Assembly: GCF_040639655.1 (NCBI RefSeq)
Contig: NZ_JBFAAI010000033.1
Location: forward strand, 35,428-99,427
DNA length: 64,000 nucleotides
Reading direction: 5' to 3'
Source: Actinoplanes sp040639655
GTDB taxonomy: Bacteria > Actinomycetota > Actinomycetes > Mycobacteriales > Micromonosporaceae
This document shows, one piece after another, positions 16,736 to 24,453 of this stretch (position 1 is the stretch's first letter; every line of letters begins with the position of its first letter). The notes beneath the pieces are model-generated. The model was not told the origin of the DNA and ran no database searches. It was given only the letters and a program-made list of their open reading frames with translations. The position numbers were made by a program, and so were the translations under genes.

Positions 16736-17416
16736 TCAGCACCCCACCGCGGTGAGTACGACGTGGTCCTCCCGGACGTCGCCGACCATCGCGAACTCCG
16801 ACCGGTCGGCATCCATGCAGAAGGCCAGATCCGCGGAGAGATCGACGACTTCGGACGCGGGCCGCCGGGCATAGGAGCGAGCATGCTCGGCGGCGCCCGC
16901 CCGGATGCCCTCCACCAGATCATGGAGTGCGGGTGCCGACCCGCGGAGCAGGGCGTCCAGGTGTCGCGCGCAGGCCCGGTCCTCAGACGTCCGGCCGGTG
17001 CGGAGCAGGGTCCATGGCCGGCCGGCGTGGTTGCCGGCGATCCACCGGGCGGTGGCACCGACGTTGCGCGCCGACACCGCGAGCAGTGCCGCCGGATCCG
17101 GGCACCGGGTGAGCCCGAGCGTGCCGTTCGAGGTCGCCTGAACCAGACGCCGGCCATCGACCGGGGCCGTCGACATCTCGTACGGCGAGTTGCCCAGGTC
17201 GAAGTCGGCGGGTCGCAGCCCACCGGTCTCCCCGGCGAGAAGCCGATCCGGGTGCCGTCGCCGCAGAGCCCGTCCCGCCCGGGCCGACGGCGCGCACGCG
17301 ATGTCCGTCACGCCTCGTTCGAACGCGACCGCAGCCGTCGTGAAAGCGCGGATGACGTCGATGACGACGACGACCCGGCCGCCCGGGATCGGGTCGTCCA
17401 TTCCGATGATCGACAC
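16736..17416 (-). CDS. 2-phosphosulfolactate phosphatase (ComB) family protein
   Basis: ComB-family protein of 226 residues. Characteristic segments are VVVIDVIRAFTTAAVAFERG, LLAGETGGLRPADFDLGNSP and ATSNGTLGL, then the C-terminal DLAFCMDADRSEFAM. In archaea ComB dephosphorylates 2-phosphosulfolactate in coenzyme M synthesis; actinomycetes lack that pathway, so the real substrate is unknown. The GTG start was chosen because GGAGG sits 10 nt before it; a longer reading frame continues upstream with Arg-rich, non-coding-looking sequence. It is divergent from the VOC gene. Confidence 0.8.
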   Translation of the reverse strand: MSIIGMDDPIPGGRVVVVIDVIRAFTTAAVAFERGVTDIACAPSARAGRALRRRHPDRLLAGETGGLRPADFDLGNSPYEMSTAPVDGRRLVQATSNGTLGLTRCPDPAALLAVSARNVGATARWIAGNHAGRPWTLLRTGRTSEDRACARHLDALLRGSAPALHDLVEGIRAGAAEHARSYARRPASEVVDLSADLAFCMDADRSEFAMVGDVREDHVVLTAVGC

Positions 17417-17492
17417 GGCATCGCATCCTCCGACGTCACCGTCCGGGCAGCAACGGGATTTCCGGATCCGGGGCCCGTGCCGGGTTCCCGGC

Positions 17493-17523
17493 CGGTGCCG
17501 GGGGATTCGTTCCCCCGGCACCG
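17493..17523. other. Perfect 13-bp hairpin
   Basis: CGGTGCCGGGGGA pairs with its exact complement at 17511-17523 across a 5-nt loop. It lies between the divergent ComB-like and VOC genes, 57 nt before the VOC start. There is no T tract, so a 5'-leader structure or regulator site is as likely as a terminator. Confidence 0.5.
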
Positions 17524-17580
17524 ATGAGTTCCGGGAGGTCGCACGGTCCACCTTCCGGAACCGACTACCCGGGAGCGCTC

Positions 17581-17940
17581 ATGACCTCGATCCAGCCCAT
17601 CGTCAGTACGCCCGACCTGCACCGGCTGCGCGCCTTCTATGAGAAGGTGCTCGGCGCGACCCAGACCCTCCGGGTACCCGGGGACGGCCCGGAGTTCTAC
17701 GTCGAGCTACGGATCGGCGCGACCACGCTGGGGCTCGTGCAGAAGGACGACACCCTGATCGGCGAACCCGTGCGGATCATCCTCAGCGCCGGCGTCGCGG
17801 ACGTCGACGCGCTGCTCCCGGCGGTCGAAGCAGCCGGAGGCACCGTGCCCGGAGGAGCCAACGACATGCCGTGGGGCCAGCGGGTAGCGCACGTGCTCGA
17901 CCCCGACGGCAACATGCTCAACCTGACGAAGTGGCTCTGA
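17581..17940 (+). CDS. VOC-family (glyoxalase-like) protein
   Basis: Vicinal-oxygen-chelate fold protein of 119 residues. The paired beta-alpha-beta modules are plain: PIVSTPDLHRLRAFYEKVLGA at the start and VADVDALLPAVEAAGG then HVLDPDGNMLNLTKW at the end. Members include glyoxalases, antibiotic-resistance proteins and dioxygenases; the metal ligands here are incomplete (no obvious first histidine), so a binding rather than catalytic role is possible. GGGAG precedes the ATG by 5 nt. It is divergent from the ComB-like gene. Confidence 0.82.
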   Translation: MTSIQPIVSTPDLHRLRAFYEKVLGATQTLRVPGDGPEFYVELRIGATTLGLVQKDDTLIGEPVRIILSAGVADVDALLPAVEAAGGTVPGGANDMPWGQRVAHVLDPDGNMLNLTKWL

Positions 17941-17953
17941 ACGCGGCCCGCCG

Positions 17954-19441
17954 TCAGCCGCGTACCAGCGCGTCGTACATCTCGGCGAAACGGGCGCGCC
18001 GTTGTGCGTAGTGCTCCAGGTGCGCCGGCCGGGGCTCGTATGTCGTACCGGTCGCCCGGGACGCTCGGGGTACGTCCGGGGCCAGCACGTCGAGGGCCAG
18101 CAGTGCCGTGCCGCGCTGGGTGGCGCGCCGCCGGGTCACGTGGGTGACGGGCCGCCCCAGCACGTCGGCGAGGATCCGCAGCCACTCCGGCTGGTCGTTG
18201 CTGACCCGGCCGGCGGCGGCGACCTGCACGATCTGCGGCGCGGCCGGGTGCAGCTGGTCGGCGACCCGCGCGTACGTCATGGCGACGCCCTCGAGGATGC
18301 CGCGGAACAGCGAGTCGGCGTCGGTGGCCGCGGACACCCCGTGGAACGTGGCGCGTGCTTCGCCGGCCCAGCCGGGCGCGCGTTCACCGGTGAGGTACGG
18401 CAGCACGAGTGGCGTGGCGTCGTCCGGTGGCGCGGCGAGCACGGCCGCCGGAGCCGGGCCGAGCCGCAACGTGGCCTGTGCCCAGCTGACAGCGCGGCCG
18501 ACGTCGTTGATCGCCCCGCCGAGCAGTGTCCGTCCCGCGTCGACCCGGTAGTTCCACAAGCCGGACGGCAGGGGCTCGGCGGGGCCGTCGAGCAGTACCC
18601 GCAGCGCGCCGCTGGTCGCCGTCGCCGCGGTGAGGACGGTGGCGTCGGTCGCGCCGGCTCCGATGTTGCTGGCGAAGCCGTCGGTGATGACCGGGAACCA
18701 CGCGGCCCGGGCCAGGGCCGGCCAGCGTGCGGGGGTCACCGACGTGGCCGGGCGGTCCATGTCCCGTGGCGCGGAGAACAGCCCGGGGCCGGTCCCGGCC
18801 GCGGCGAGCAGCTCGGTGTCGAGTTCGCCGGTGCGACGGTCGAGCAGTCCGGACCACGCCACCGTCGACGTCCCGGCGAGTGGCAGCCCGATGAGCCGGG
18901 CCAGGACGTACTCACCCAGCGACCACCAGGCCGCGGTGCCCGCGACGACGCCGGGTTGCGTCGCCTGGAGCCAGCGCAGCCGGGGAGCGTGGTAACTGGT
19001 GTGCAGACGGGTGCCGGTGCGCTGCTGAACCGCCTGTTCGTCGAGCTCCTCCCGCAGCGCCGTGACAGCGCCCGCACTACGCGAGTCGGCGTAGGTGAGG
19101 CAGGGGGTGAGCGGGCGCCCGGCCGCGTCGACCGCGATCAGCGAGGCGGCGAAGGTGTCCATCGCGACGCCGGCGATACGGGTACCGATCCGCCGGTCGC
19201 CGGTCAGCGCGTCGAGGATCCGTTCGATCTCCGCGGTCACCTGGTCGGGATCGATGATCGAGGTTCCGTCGGGAGCGACCGTGAAGGCGTGCGGAATCTT
19301 GTGCTGCAGACCTCGGACCCGCCGGCCGGTGGCGTCGTGGACTCCGCCGCGGCTGGCGGTGGAGCCGACGTCGAGCGCGAGTACCAGCGGGTCAAGGGCT
19401 GCGTCGAGGGTGACGTCGTCGATGTCGTCGATCCTGGTCAT
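17954..19441 (-). CDS. FGGY-family carbohydrate kinase (gluconokinase-like)
   Basis: ATP-dependent sugar kinase of 495 residues. The N-terminal domain opens with LVLALDVGSTASRGGV (phosphate-1 loop) and contains GVAMDTFAASLIAVD and TYADSR; the second domain has the ATP-site segments FASNIGAG, ATSGALRVLL, LPYLTGERAPGW and the adenosine loop VQVAAAGRVSNDQPEW. The sequence is closest in feel to gluconokinase-type members, but FGGY specificity needs experiment. GAGGT precedes the ATG by 6 nt. A GNAT gene follows upstream on the same strand, 54 bp away; no sugar transporter is adjacent. Confidence 0.85.
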   Translation of the reverse strand: MTRIDDIDDVTLDAALDPLVLALDVGSTASRGGVHDATGRRVRGLQHKIPHAFTVAPDGTSIIDPDQVTAEIERILDALTGDRRIGTRIAGVAMDTFAASLIAVDAAGRPLTPCLTYADSRSAGAVTALREELDEQAVQQRTGTRLHTSYHAPRLRWLQATQPGVVAGTAAWWSLGEYVLARLIGLPLAGTSTVAWSGLLDRRTGELDTELLAAAGTGPGLFSAPRDMDRPATSVTPARWPALARAAWFPVITDGFASNIGAGATDATVLTAATATSGALRVLLDGPAEPLPSGLWNYRVDAGRTLLGGAINDVGRAVSWAQATLRLGPAPAAVLAAPPDDATPLVLPYLTGERAPGWAGEARATFHGVSAATDADSLFRGILEGVAMTYARVADQLHPAAPQIVQVAAAGRVSNDQPEWLRILADVLGRPVTHVTRRRATQRGTALLALDVLAPDVPRASRATGTTYEPRPAHLEHYAQRRARFAEMYDALVRG

Positions 19442-19495
19442 CGAAGTACCTCATACCCAGCCGCCGCGATCGGAACACGTGACGCCTGGCGGGCG

Positions 19496-19945
19496 TCAGA
19501 GGGCCCGATCGAAGACGATCATGTCGTGGCCGTCCCCGTGATAGCCGTCCACCGGCCCGGTCACCGTGAAGCCCATACTGCGATGGAACGCGATCGAGCC
19601 GGTGTTCACCGGAGCGGTGATGGCGCCCACCCCGGTGCATCCGGCTGCTCGGGCGCGGGCGAAGAACTCCTCGTACAGACGCCGGCCGAGGCCGGAGCCG
19701 CGGGCGGTGGGCGCGACACCGACGAAGTGGATGTAGGCGCGACCGGTCAGCGACGGCGAGTGCAGGCCGACGAGGAAACCGGCGAGCGCACCGCCGGAGT
19801 CCCGCGCGATCAGGCTCGTACGGTGGAAATGGTCGAGGAACAAGCGCGGCAGGGAGCCGGCGATCGGGCGTCCCCACCAGTCGTCGACCACCGCGATGAT
19901 CTCGTCGTAGTCAGCGGGCCGTGCGGTGCTCAGGTCCAGATCCAT
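19496..19945 (-). CDS. GNAT-family N-acetyltransferase
   Basis: Single-domain acetyltransferase of 149 residues. The motif-A loop is in VGVAPTARGSGLGRRLYEEF, followed by CTGVGAITAPVNTGSIAFHRSMGF, the usual motif-B helix and beta bulge. The start ARPADYDEIIAVVDDWWG is typical of small GNATs that modify small molecules or protein termini. AGGA lies 8 nt before the ATG. An upstream in-frame extension overlaps the divergent AHSA1-like gene and is not credible. Confidence 0.87.
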   Translation of the reverse strand: MDLDLSTARPADYDEIIAVVDDWWGRPIAGSLPRLFLDHFHRTSLIARDSGGALAGFLVGLHSPSLTGRAYIHFVGVAPTARGSGLGRRLYEEFFARARAAGCTGVGAITAPVNTGSIAFHRSMGFTVTGPVDGYHGDGHDMIVFDRAL

Positions 19946-20002
19946 GATCGTGATCCTGGCCGGGAGCCGGCGACGGTGTCGAGCCGCCTCGCGCTGCCGG
20001 CG

Positions 20003-20008
20003 TAACGT
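20003..20008 (+). promoter_or_regulatory. -10 box of a probable leaderless promoter
   Basis: TAACGT ends 6 nt before the ATG at 20015. Confidence 0.4.
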
Positions 20009-20014
20009 GACCGC

Positions 20015-20341
20015 ATGCATGCGACCCGGGTCACCCGATACATCGGCGCGCCGCGTGACACCGTCTACCAGGCTCTGATCGACGCCGACGCGATCGGCCG
20101 GTGGCGCGTGCCCGACGGCATGACCGGTCATGTCCACGAGTTGGAGTTCGAGACGCCGGACCCGGCGATGCGCGGCATCATGACGATGACCACGACACTG
20201 ACCGACGCCGGTGACGGCACCGAGGTCACCATCGAGCACCACGGCATCCCCGACGCCGTCACGCCCACCGACAACGAGGCCGGTACCCGCATGGCCCTGG
20301 ACGCCCTCGACCGGCTGCTGAGCGGACGCCGCCCGGTCTGA
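20015..20341 (+). CDS. AHSA1/SRPBCC protein with an internal deletion
   Basis: Activator of Hsp90 ATPase homology (START-like) protein of 108 residues, against about 150 in close relatives. The N-terminal HATRVTRYIGAPRDTVYQALIDADAIGRWRVPDGMTGHVHE and C-terminal FETPDPAMRGIMTMTTTLTDA.. parts are each normal, but the roughly 40 residues that usually lie between them (the FDxREGG..YHGRF..L strands) are missing in frame. The fold would lose two or three central strands, so the product may be non-functional despite an open frame. Confidence 0.75.
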   Translation: MHATRVTRYIGAPRDTVYQALIDADAIGRWRVPDGMTGHVHELEFETPDPAMRGIMTMTTTLTDAGDGTEVTIEHHGIPDAVTPTDNEAGTRMALDALDRLLSGRRPV

Positions 20342-20782
20342 TCAGTGGCCGGCGCCGGGGAGGGCGAACTCGGCCCACACGTGTTTGTCGCTCGCGGTCG
20401 CGTACCAGCCGACCTGTTCGGCGAACCGTTCGGCCAGATGCAGCCCCAGCCCACCGGTACCCGGCGCACGCGGCACACCGGTGACGGGCACGGCACCGGG
20501 TTCGTTGTCGGCCACGTCCAGGATCAGGTGGCCGTCCGCGCGCAGCAACGCCACGACGGTGGGTGGACGGCCGTGCCGCAGGGCATTGCCGGCCAGTTCC
20601 GTGGCCACCAGGATCAACCGTTCCGCGAGCTCCTCCAGGGCAGCCGGATCCGGTACGGCTCTCGCGGCAACCGCCTGCTGCAACGCGATACGCAACTGCC
20701 GCAACTGCGGCGGTTGATCCAGTACCCAGCGGGCTATCTCCTCATCGATGCCTTGCGGGCGTCGCTTCTTCCACCCCGTCAT
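20342..20782 (-). CDS. Anti-sigma-factor-like histidine-kinase-type ATPase
   Basis: Stand-alone HATPase_c_2 protein of 146 residues, the RsbW/SpoIIAB type abundant in actinomycetes. The ATP site has the N box ELAGNALRHG (about 66-75), the G1 box DVADNEPG and the G2 box GTGGLGLHLAERF. It should bind ATP and act as a serine kinase or anti-sigma factor; partners are not adjacent. The ATG at 20782 is preferred over an in-frame TTG three codons upstream. It is divergent from the PAS-GAF sensor gene, which could be its signal input. Confidence 0.85.
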   Translation of the reverse strand: MTGWKKRRPQGIDEEIARWVLDQPPQLRQLRIALQQAVAARAVPDPAALEELAERLILVATELAGNALRHGRPPTVVALLRADGHLILDVADNEPGAVPVTGVPRAPGTGGLGLHLAERFAEQVGWYATASDKHVWAEFALPGAGH

Positions 20783-20835
20783 GTACCCCAAGTGCCCGCT
20801 GCGGCCGCAATGATGCCCGCCGGTCGGTGTCCCCG

Positions 20836-20841
20836 TAGGAT
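20836..20841 (+). promoter_or_regulatory. -10 box of a probable leaderless promoter
   Basis: TAGGAT ends 6 nt before the GTG at 20848. Confidence 0.5.
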
Positions 20842-20847
20842 CCGAGG

Positions 20848-22149
20848 GTGAAGAACTCGCCGGCCCCCGGCCAACCCGCCATGGGCGTCACGTCGCCGCC
20901 GGACGGCGGGCCGGCCGCCGATGACGATCTGCGGGCACTGTTCGGGCAGTCGACCGCCGTTTTCGCGTCGCTGGCGGGACCCGAGCACGTGGTCGAGACG
21001 GCCAACCCGGCCTTCTTCGCCGCCATCGGTGAGGACCGCGCCCGTACCGGAACCACGATCGTCGCCCTGATGCCGGAACTCGCCGATCAGGGCTTCATCG
21101 CGCTGCTGGACGAGGTCTACCGCACCGGGGAGCCCTACACCGGCCGGGACCGCAGGATCGTACTGGGCGCCGGAGCGCACAGCCGGGAGGCGTTCTTCGA
21201 CTTCACGTACGAGCCGCGGCGCAACGCCGACGGCCACGTGACCGGCATCCGGGTGATCGGGGTGGAGACTACCCAGATCAAGCAGGCACAGCGGCTGATG
21301 GCCGAGCATCGTGCCCTGTTGGAGGAGATCGCCCGTCAGGCGCCCCTGCCCGAGGTTCTCGACGGGATGGCCCGCAGCATCGAGGAGCTGGCACCGCAGG
21401 AGGTGCTGGTCTCCGTTCTGCTCGCCGACCCCGACGGCCGGCATCTCCGCCACGGTGCGGCACCGAGCCTGCCCGGTTTCTACAACGAGGCGATCGACGG
21501 GATCGCCACCGGCGAGGGCGTCGGCTCCTGCGGCACCGCGGCGTACCGGCGCGAGCCGGTCATCGTCACCGACATCGCCACCGACCCGTTCTGGGACGAT
21601 TTCCGGGATCTCGCCGGGCAGGCCGGGGTGGCGGCCTGCTGGTCCATGCCGATCCTGGCCCGCGACGGCGGCCTGCTGGGCACGTTCGCCATGTACCACC
21701 GCACTGCCCGCGTCCCGCAGGACAGTGACCTCGCGCTGGCCCGGCTCTTCGCCGGCACCGCGGCGCTCGCCATCGAGCGCCACCGCATCGAGGAGGAGAA
21801 GGCCGCCGCCGAGGCACGCGCCAGGGCGGCCCACGACGCCCTGACCGAGGTGGTCCGCGCGGAACGGCAACTGCGGGCCGAGGCCGAGCAGCGCGCCGCG
21901 GCCGCCGCGGAACTTGCCGGCCGGATGCGGGCCGCGGCCATCGCCCAGGCCACCCTGCCGCATCCCGAGCACTGCCAGCTGGGCGGCGCCCAGGGATGCA
22001 CCGCCCCGGCCGAGATCAAGGTCGCCGACTCGTGGGGCGACGCGGCGTGGGGCTGTCCGGAGCACGTCGAGGAAGCGATCCTCAACGTCCGGTCGGTGTT
22101 CATCGCCAGTGAGGAACTCGGCGGTCTCGGGGCCTATCTCCGCCGCTGA
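20848..22149 (+). CDS. PAS-GAF sensor protein with a Cys/His-rich C-terminal module
   Basis: Cytoplasmic sensor of 433 residues. A PAS domain (about 25-145; AVFASLAGPEHVVETANPAFFAAIG) and a GAF domain (about 160-310; GEGVGSCGTAAYRREPVIVTD) are followed by a long coiled coil (about 315-370, EEEKAAAEARARAAHD..). Instead of a kinase or PP2C output it ends in a module of about 55 residues with HPEHCQLGGAQGCTAP and WGCPEHVEEAIL, a C..C..CxxH set that could bind zinc or a cluster. That module is unfamiliar to me as a signal output. Start is GTG, probably leaderless. Confidence 0.82.
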   Translation: MKNSPAPGQPAMGVTSPPDGGPAADDDLRALFGQSTAVFASLAGPEHVVETANPAFFAAIGEDRARTGTTIVALMPELADQGFIALLDEVYRTGEPYTGRDRRIVLGAGAHSREAFFDFTYEPRRNADGHVTGIRVIGVETTQIKQAQRLMAEHRALLEEIARQAPLPEVLDGMARSIEELAPQEVLVSVLLADPDGRHLRHGAAPSLPGFYNEAIDGIATGEGVGSCGTAAYRREPVIVTDIATDPFWDDFRDLAGQAGVAACWSMPILARDGGLLGTFAMYHRTARVPQDSDLALARLFAGTAALAIERHRIEEEKAAAEARARAAHDALTEVVRAERQLRAEAEQRAAAAAELAGRMRAAAIAQATLPHPEHCQLGGAQGCTAPAEIKVADSWGDAAWGCPEHVEEAILNVRSVFIASEELGGLGAYLRR

Positions 22150-22207
22150 TGGCCGGTGGCGGGCCTGCTCACCGGCACGTGCGGACCCTCGGCGCGGGGG
22201 TTCGCTG

Positions 22208-22663
22208 TCACGGCTGCCGGGCGTAGTCGAGCATCGCCCGGGTGACCTCGTGCAGGAACGCCGTGGCGGCGGTCGCCTGGTCGGGTGTCATCCGTGCGGC
22301 GGCTGCCTCGATGCGTTGCAGCAAGGGGAGCAGCGCCTCGACCGCCCGCTGATGGGTGTGGTCGGCCGCGACTACGGTCTGCCGGCGCCGGTCGGAGGGG
22401 TGCGGCACCCGCCGGGCGTGACCGGCGGCCTCCAGCCGGTCGACGAGTGTGGTGGCCGAGGGCGACCGGATCCCGAGGCGGTGCCCGAGCTCGGTGGGTC
22501 CGAGCCCGTCAGGGCTGCTGAGCAGGTGATCCAGCGCTATCGCGTCGGTGACGCCGACGCCCAGCCGGCGGGCGAGTCCCTGGGTGGCTTCGCCGTTGGC
22601 GCGCAGCATGTCCCGGACGGCGAGGGCGATGTCGCTGTGGGGGGCGTCCGGGGGAGTGATCAC
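22208..22663 (-). CDS. MarR-family transcriptional regulator
   Basis: Winged-helix repressor of 151 residues. The helix-turn-helix is GLGPTELGHRLGIRSPSATTLVDRLEAAGHARRV, with the wing in PHPSDRRRQTVVAAD, and helical dimerisation arms at both ends. It starts with GTG, 6 nt after a perfect TATGAT -10 box. Divergent from the prenyl diphosphate synthase gene with 59 bp between the starts, which makes that gene its likely target. Confidence 0.9.
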   Translation of the reverse strand: MITPPDAPHSDIALAVRDMLRANGEATQGLARRLGVGVTDAIALDHLLSSPDGLGPTELGHRLGIRSPSATTLVDRLEAAGHARRVPHPSDRRRQTVVAADHTHQRAVEALLPLLQRIEAAAARMTPDQATAATAFLHEVTRAMLDYARQP

Positions 22664-22669
22664 AGGAAG

Positions 22670-22675
22670 ATCATA
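22670..22675 (-). promoter_or_regulatory. -10 box of the leaderless marR promoter
   Basis: TATGAT on the minus strand ends 6 nt before the GTG start; it matches the TATAAT consensus at five positions. Confidence 0.6.
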
Positions 22676-22722
22676 AACCGCTCAGGTAACGAGACAATCT
22701 AACTACTCGCGTGTGAAGATTC

Positions 22723-23844
22723 ATGACCATGGAGACGAATCCTCGGCCTCACCCCGTTGCCGTGACCACGCCCCTGCCCCTGAAGATCGAAGACCTTCGC
22801 AGCCGGGTCCAGGAGACGATCGAGGAGTTCCTCACCACCCGGGCACGCCTGCTCACCGAGGTCAGCGACGACTGCATGCCGCTGGTCCATTACATCGCCG
22901 ACCTCATGAACGGCGGCAAACGGCTGCGCGCCGCGTTTTGCTACTGGGCGTGGCGCGCCGCCGGCGGCGCCGACGAGCCGGGCATCGTCGCCGCGGCCGC
23001 CGCCCTCGAGTTCTTCCAGGCCGCGGCTCTCATCCACGACGACATCATGGATGCCTCCGACACCCGGCGCGGCGCTCCCGCGATGCACCGCCGCTTCGCC
23101 GGCCTGCACCGCGACAACGGGTGGGCCGGCGACGCCGACCACTTCGGTGTCTCCACCGCCGTACTCGCCGGAGATCTCTGCCTGACCTGGAGCGACGAGC
23201 TGTTCACCGGCAGCGGCCTGCACCCCGCCGCTGTCACCCGCGGCCGGCCCGTCTTCGACCGCATGCGGACCCAGCTCATGGGCGGGCAGTACCTCGACCT
23301 GCTCGAACAGGCCACCGCCGGCCGGCGGCCGCAGGGTGCGCTGCAGCGCGCCCGCCGGGTCGTGCACTACAAGAGCGCCAAATACACCGTCGAACACCCG
23401 CTGCTGCTCGGCGGACGGCTCGCCGGTGCGGGCGAGGACCTGCTGACCGGGTTGTCCGCCTTCGGCCTGCCGCTCGGCGAGGCGTTCCAGCTGCGCGACG
23501 ATGTCCTCGGCGTGTTCGGTGACACCGGCCGGACCGGCAAACCCGCCGGCGACGACCTTCGAGAAGGCAAACGTACGGTCCTGATCGCGCTGGCCCTCGA
23601 CCGGGCCCGCACCGCCGAGCAGGCCACGATCCGGGCGCTGCTCGGCGACCCCGATCTCGACGCCGGCGGGGTCGGCGCTCTGCGGCAGGTCATCGTCGGC
23701 ACGGGTGCCCTGGCCGCGGTCGAGGACATGATCGCCGGCCTGCTGCAGCGGTCGTTGTCCGCGCTGGACGGCCTGCCGGTCGACGAGAACAGCCGGTCCG
23801 TGCTCGCCGCGCTCGCGCAGGCCGCCACCGGCCGTACCTCCTGA
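22723..23844 (+). CDS. Long-chain trans-polyprenyl diphosphate synthase (GGPP-synthase type)
   Basis: Condenses isopentenyl diphosphate with allylic diphosphates in the cytoplasm. The 373 residues contain the GGKRLR pyrophosphate site (64-69), the first Asp-rich motif DDIMD (106-110), and the second DDVLGVFGD (259-267). Positions 4 and 5 before the first motif are small (Ala), not aromatic, which in this family permits products of C20 or longer, so GGPP or a longer chain is likely. It stands alone behind a divergent MarR gene; no phytoene synthase or cyclase is adjacent, so it may serve menaquinone, carotenoid or terpenoid pathways elsewhere. Confidence 0.9.
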   Translation: MTMETNPRPHPVAVTTPLPLKIEDLRSRVQETIEEFLTTRARLLTEVSDDCMPLVHYIADLMNGGKRLRAAFCYWAWRAAGGADEPGIVAAAAALEFFQAAALIHDDIMDASDTRRGAPAMHRRFAGLHRDNGWAGDADHFGVSTAVLAGDLCLTWSDELFTGSGLHPAAVTRGRPVFDRMRTQLMGGQYLDLLEQATAGRRPQGALQRARRVVHYKSAKYTVEHPLLLGGRLAGAGEDLLTGLSAFGLPLGEAFQLRDDVLGVFGDTGRTGKPAGDDLREGKRTVLIALALDRARTAEQATIRALLGDPDLDAGGVGALRQVIVGTGALAAVEDMIAGLLQRSLSALDGLPVDENSRSVLAALAQAATGRTS

Positions 23845-23850
23845 CGGCCT

Positions 23851-24441
23851 CTACCGCAGCAGCCGCACGAACACCTCGGCCAGTGCGGTCGCCGCGTCCT
23901 CCGGTGACCCGGTGGGCAGCACGATGTGGCTGACGGTCAGCCGGACGACGGACTCGCCGGCGACCGCCACCACGGCCGCGTCGGTGCCGGGCAGGTGCGC
24001 GGCCGCCCACTCCTCGATCACCGCGCGGGCGGCCGCGAGCACCAGACCGGACCGGGTGGTGAGGTACGGCAGCAGTTCGTCGGCGCCGCCACGTGCGCTG
24101 GTCAGGATGGATCTGATCAGCGGGTTACGGGCGGCCTCGGTCAGCGTGTACGAGATGGCCGCGTACCCGGCGGCGCGAACGTCGGCACCGTGATCCAGCA
24201 GGAGGGTACGAACGGTGGACGTGAACTGCTCGATCTCGCGTACCGCCAGTGCCTCGGCCAGCCCGGTCCGTCCCTCGAACTCGTTGTAGACCGTCTGCCG
24301 GCTGACTCCGGCGGCACGGGCCACATCGGCCATGCGGACCTTGTCCCAGCCGTGGGCCACGGCAAGGTCACGGGCCGCGCTCACCAGCGAGTCGCGGAGC
24401 CGGGCGCGGGTGGCGTCGCGGTACGAGAGGGTGGTGTCCAT
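23851..24441 (-). CDS. TetR-family regulator of alkB
   Basis: TetR-type repressor of 196 residues. The N-terminal helix-turn-helix is VRMADVARAAGVSRQTVYNEFEGR (about 35-58); the C-terminal ligand domain is hydrophobic. It lies 12 bp downstream of alkB on the same strand, an arrangement well known for alkane hydroxylase operons in actinomycetes, where the TetR protein represses alkB and is released by fatty acyl compounds. The inverted repeat at 25601-25625 is its likely site. Confidence 0.88.
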   Translation of the reverse strand: MDTTLSYRDATRARLRDSLVSAARDLAVAHGWDKVRMADVARAAGVSRQTVYNEFEGRTGLAEALAVREIEQFTSTVRTLLLDHGADVRAAGYAAISYTLTEAARNPLIRSILTSARGGADELLPYLTTRSGLVLAAARAVIEEWAAAHLPGTDAAVVAVAGESVVRLTVSHIVLPTGSPEDAATALAEVFVRLLR

Positions 24442-24453
24442 GGCCCGGCCAGT

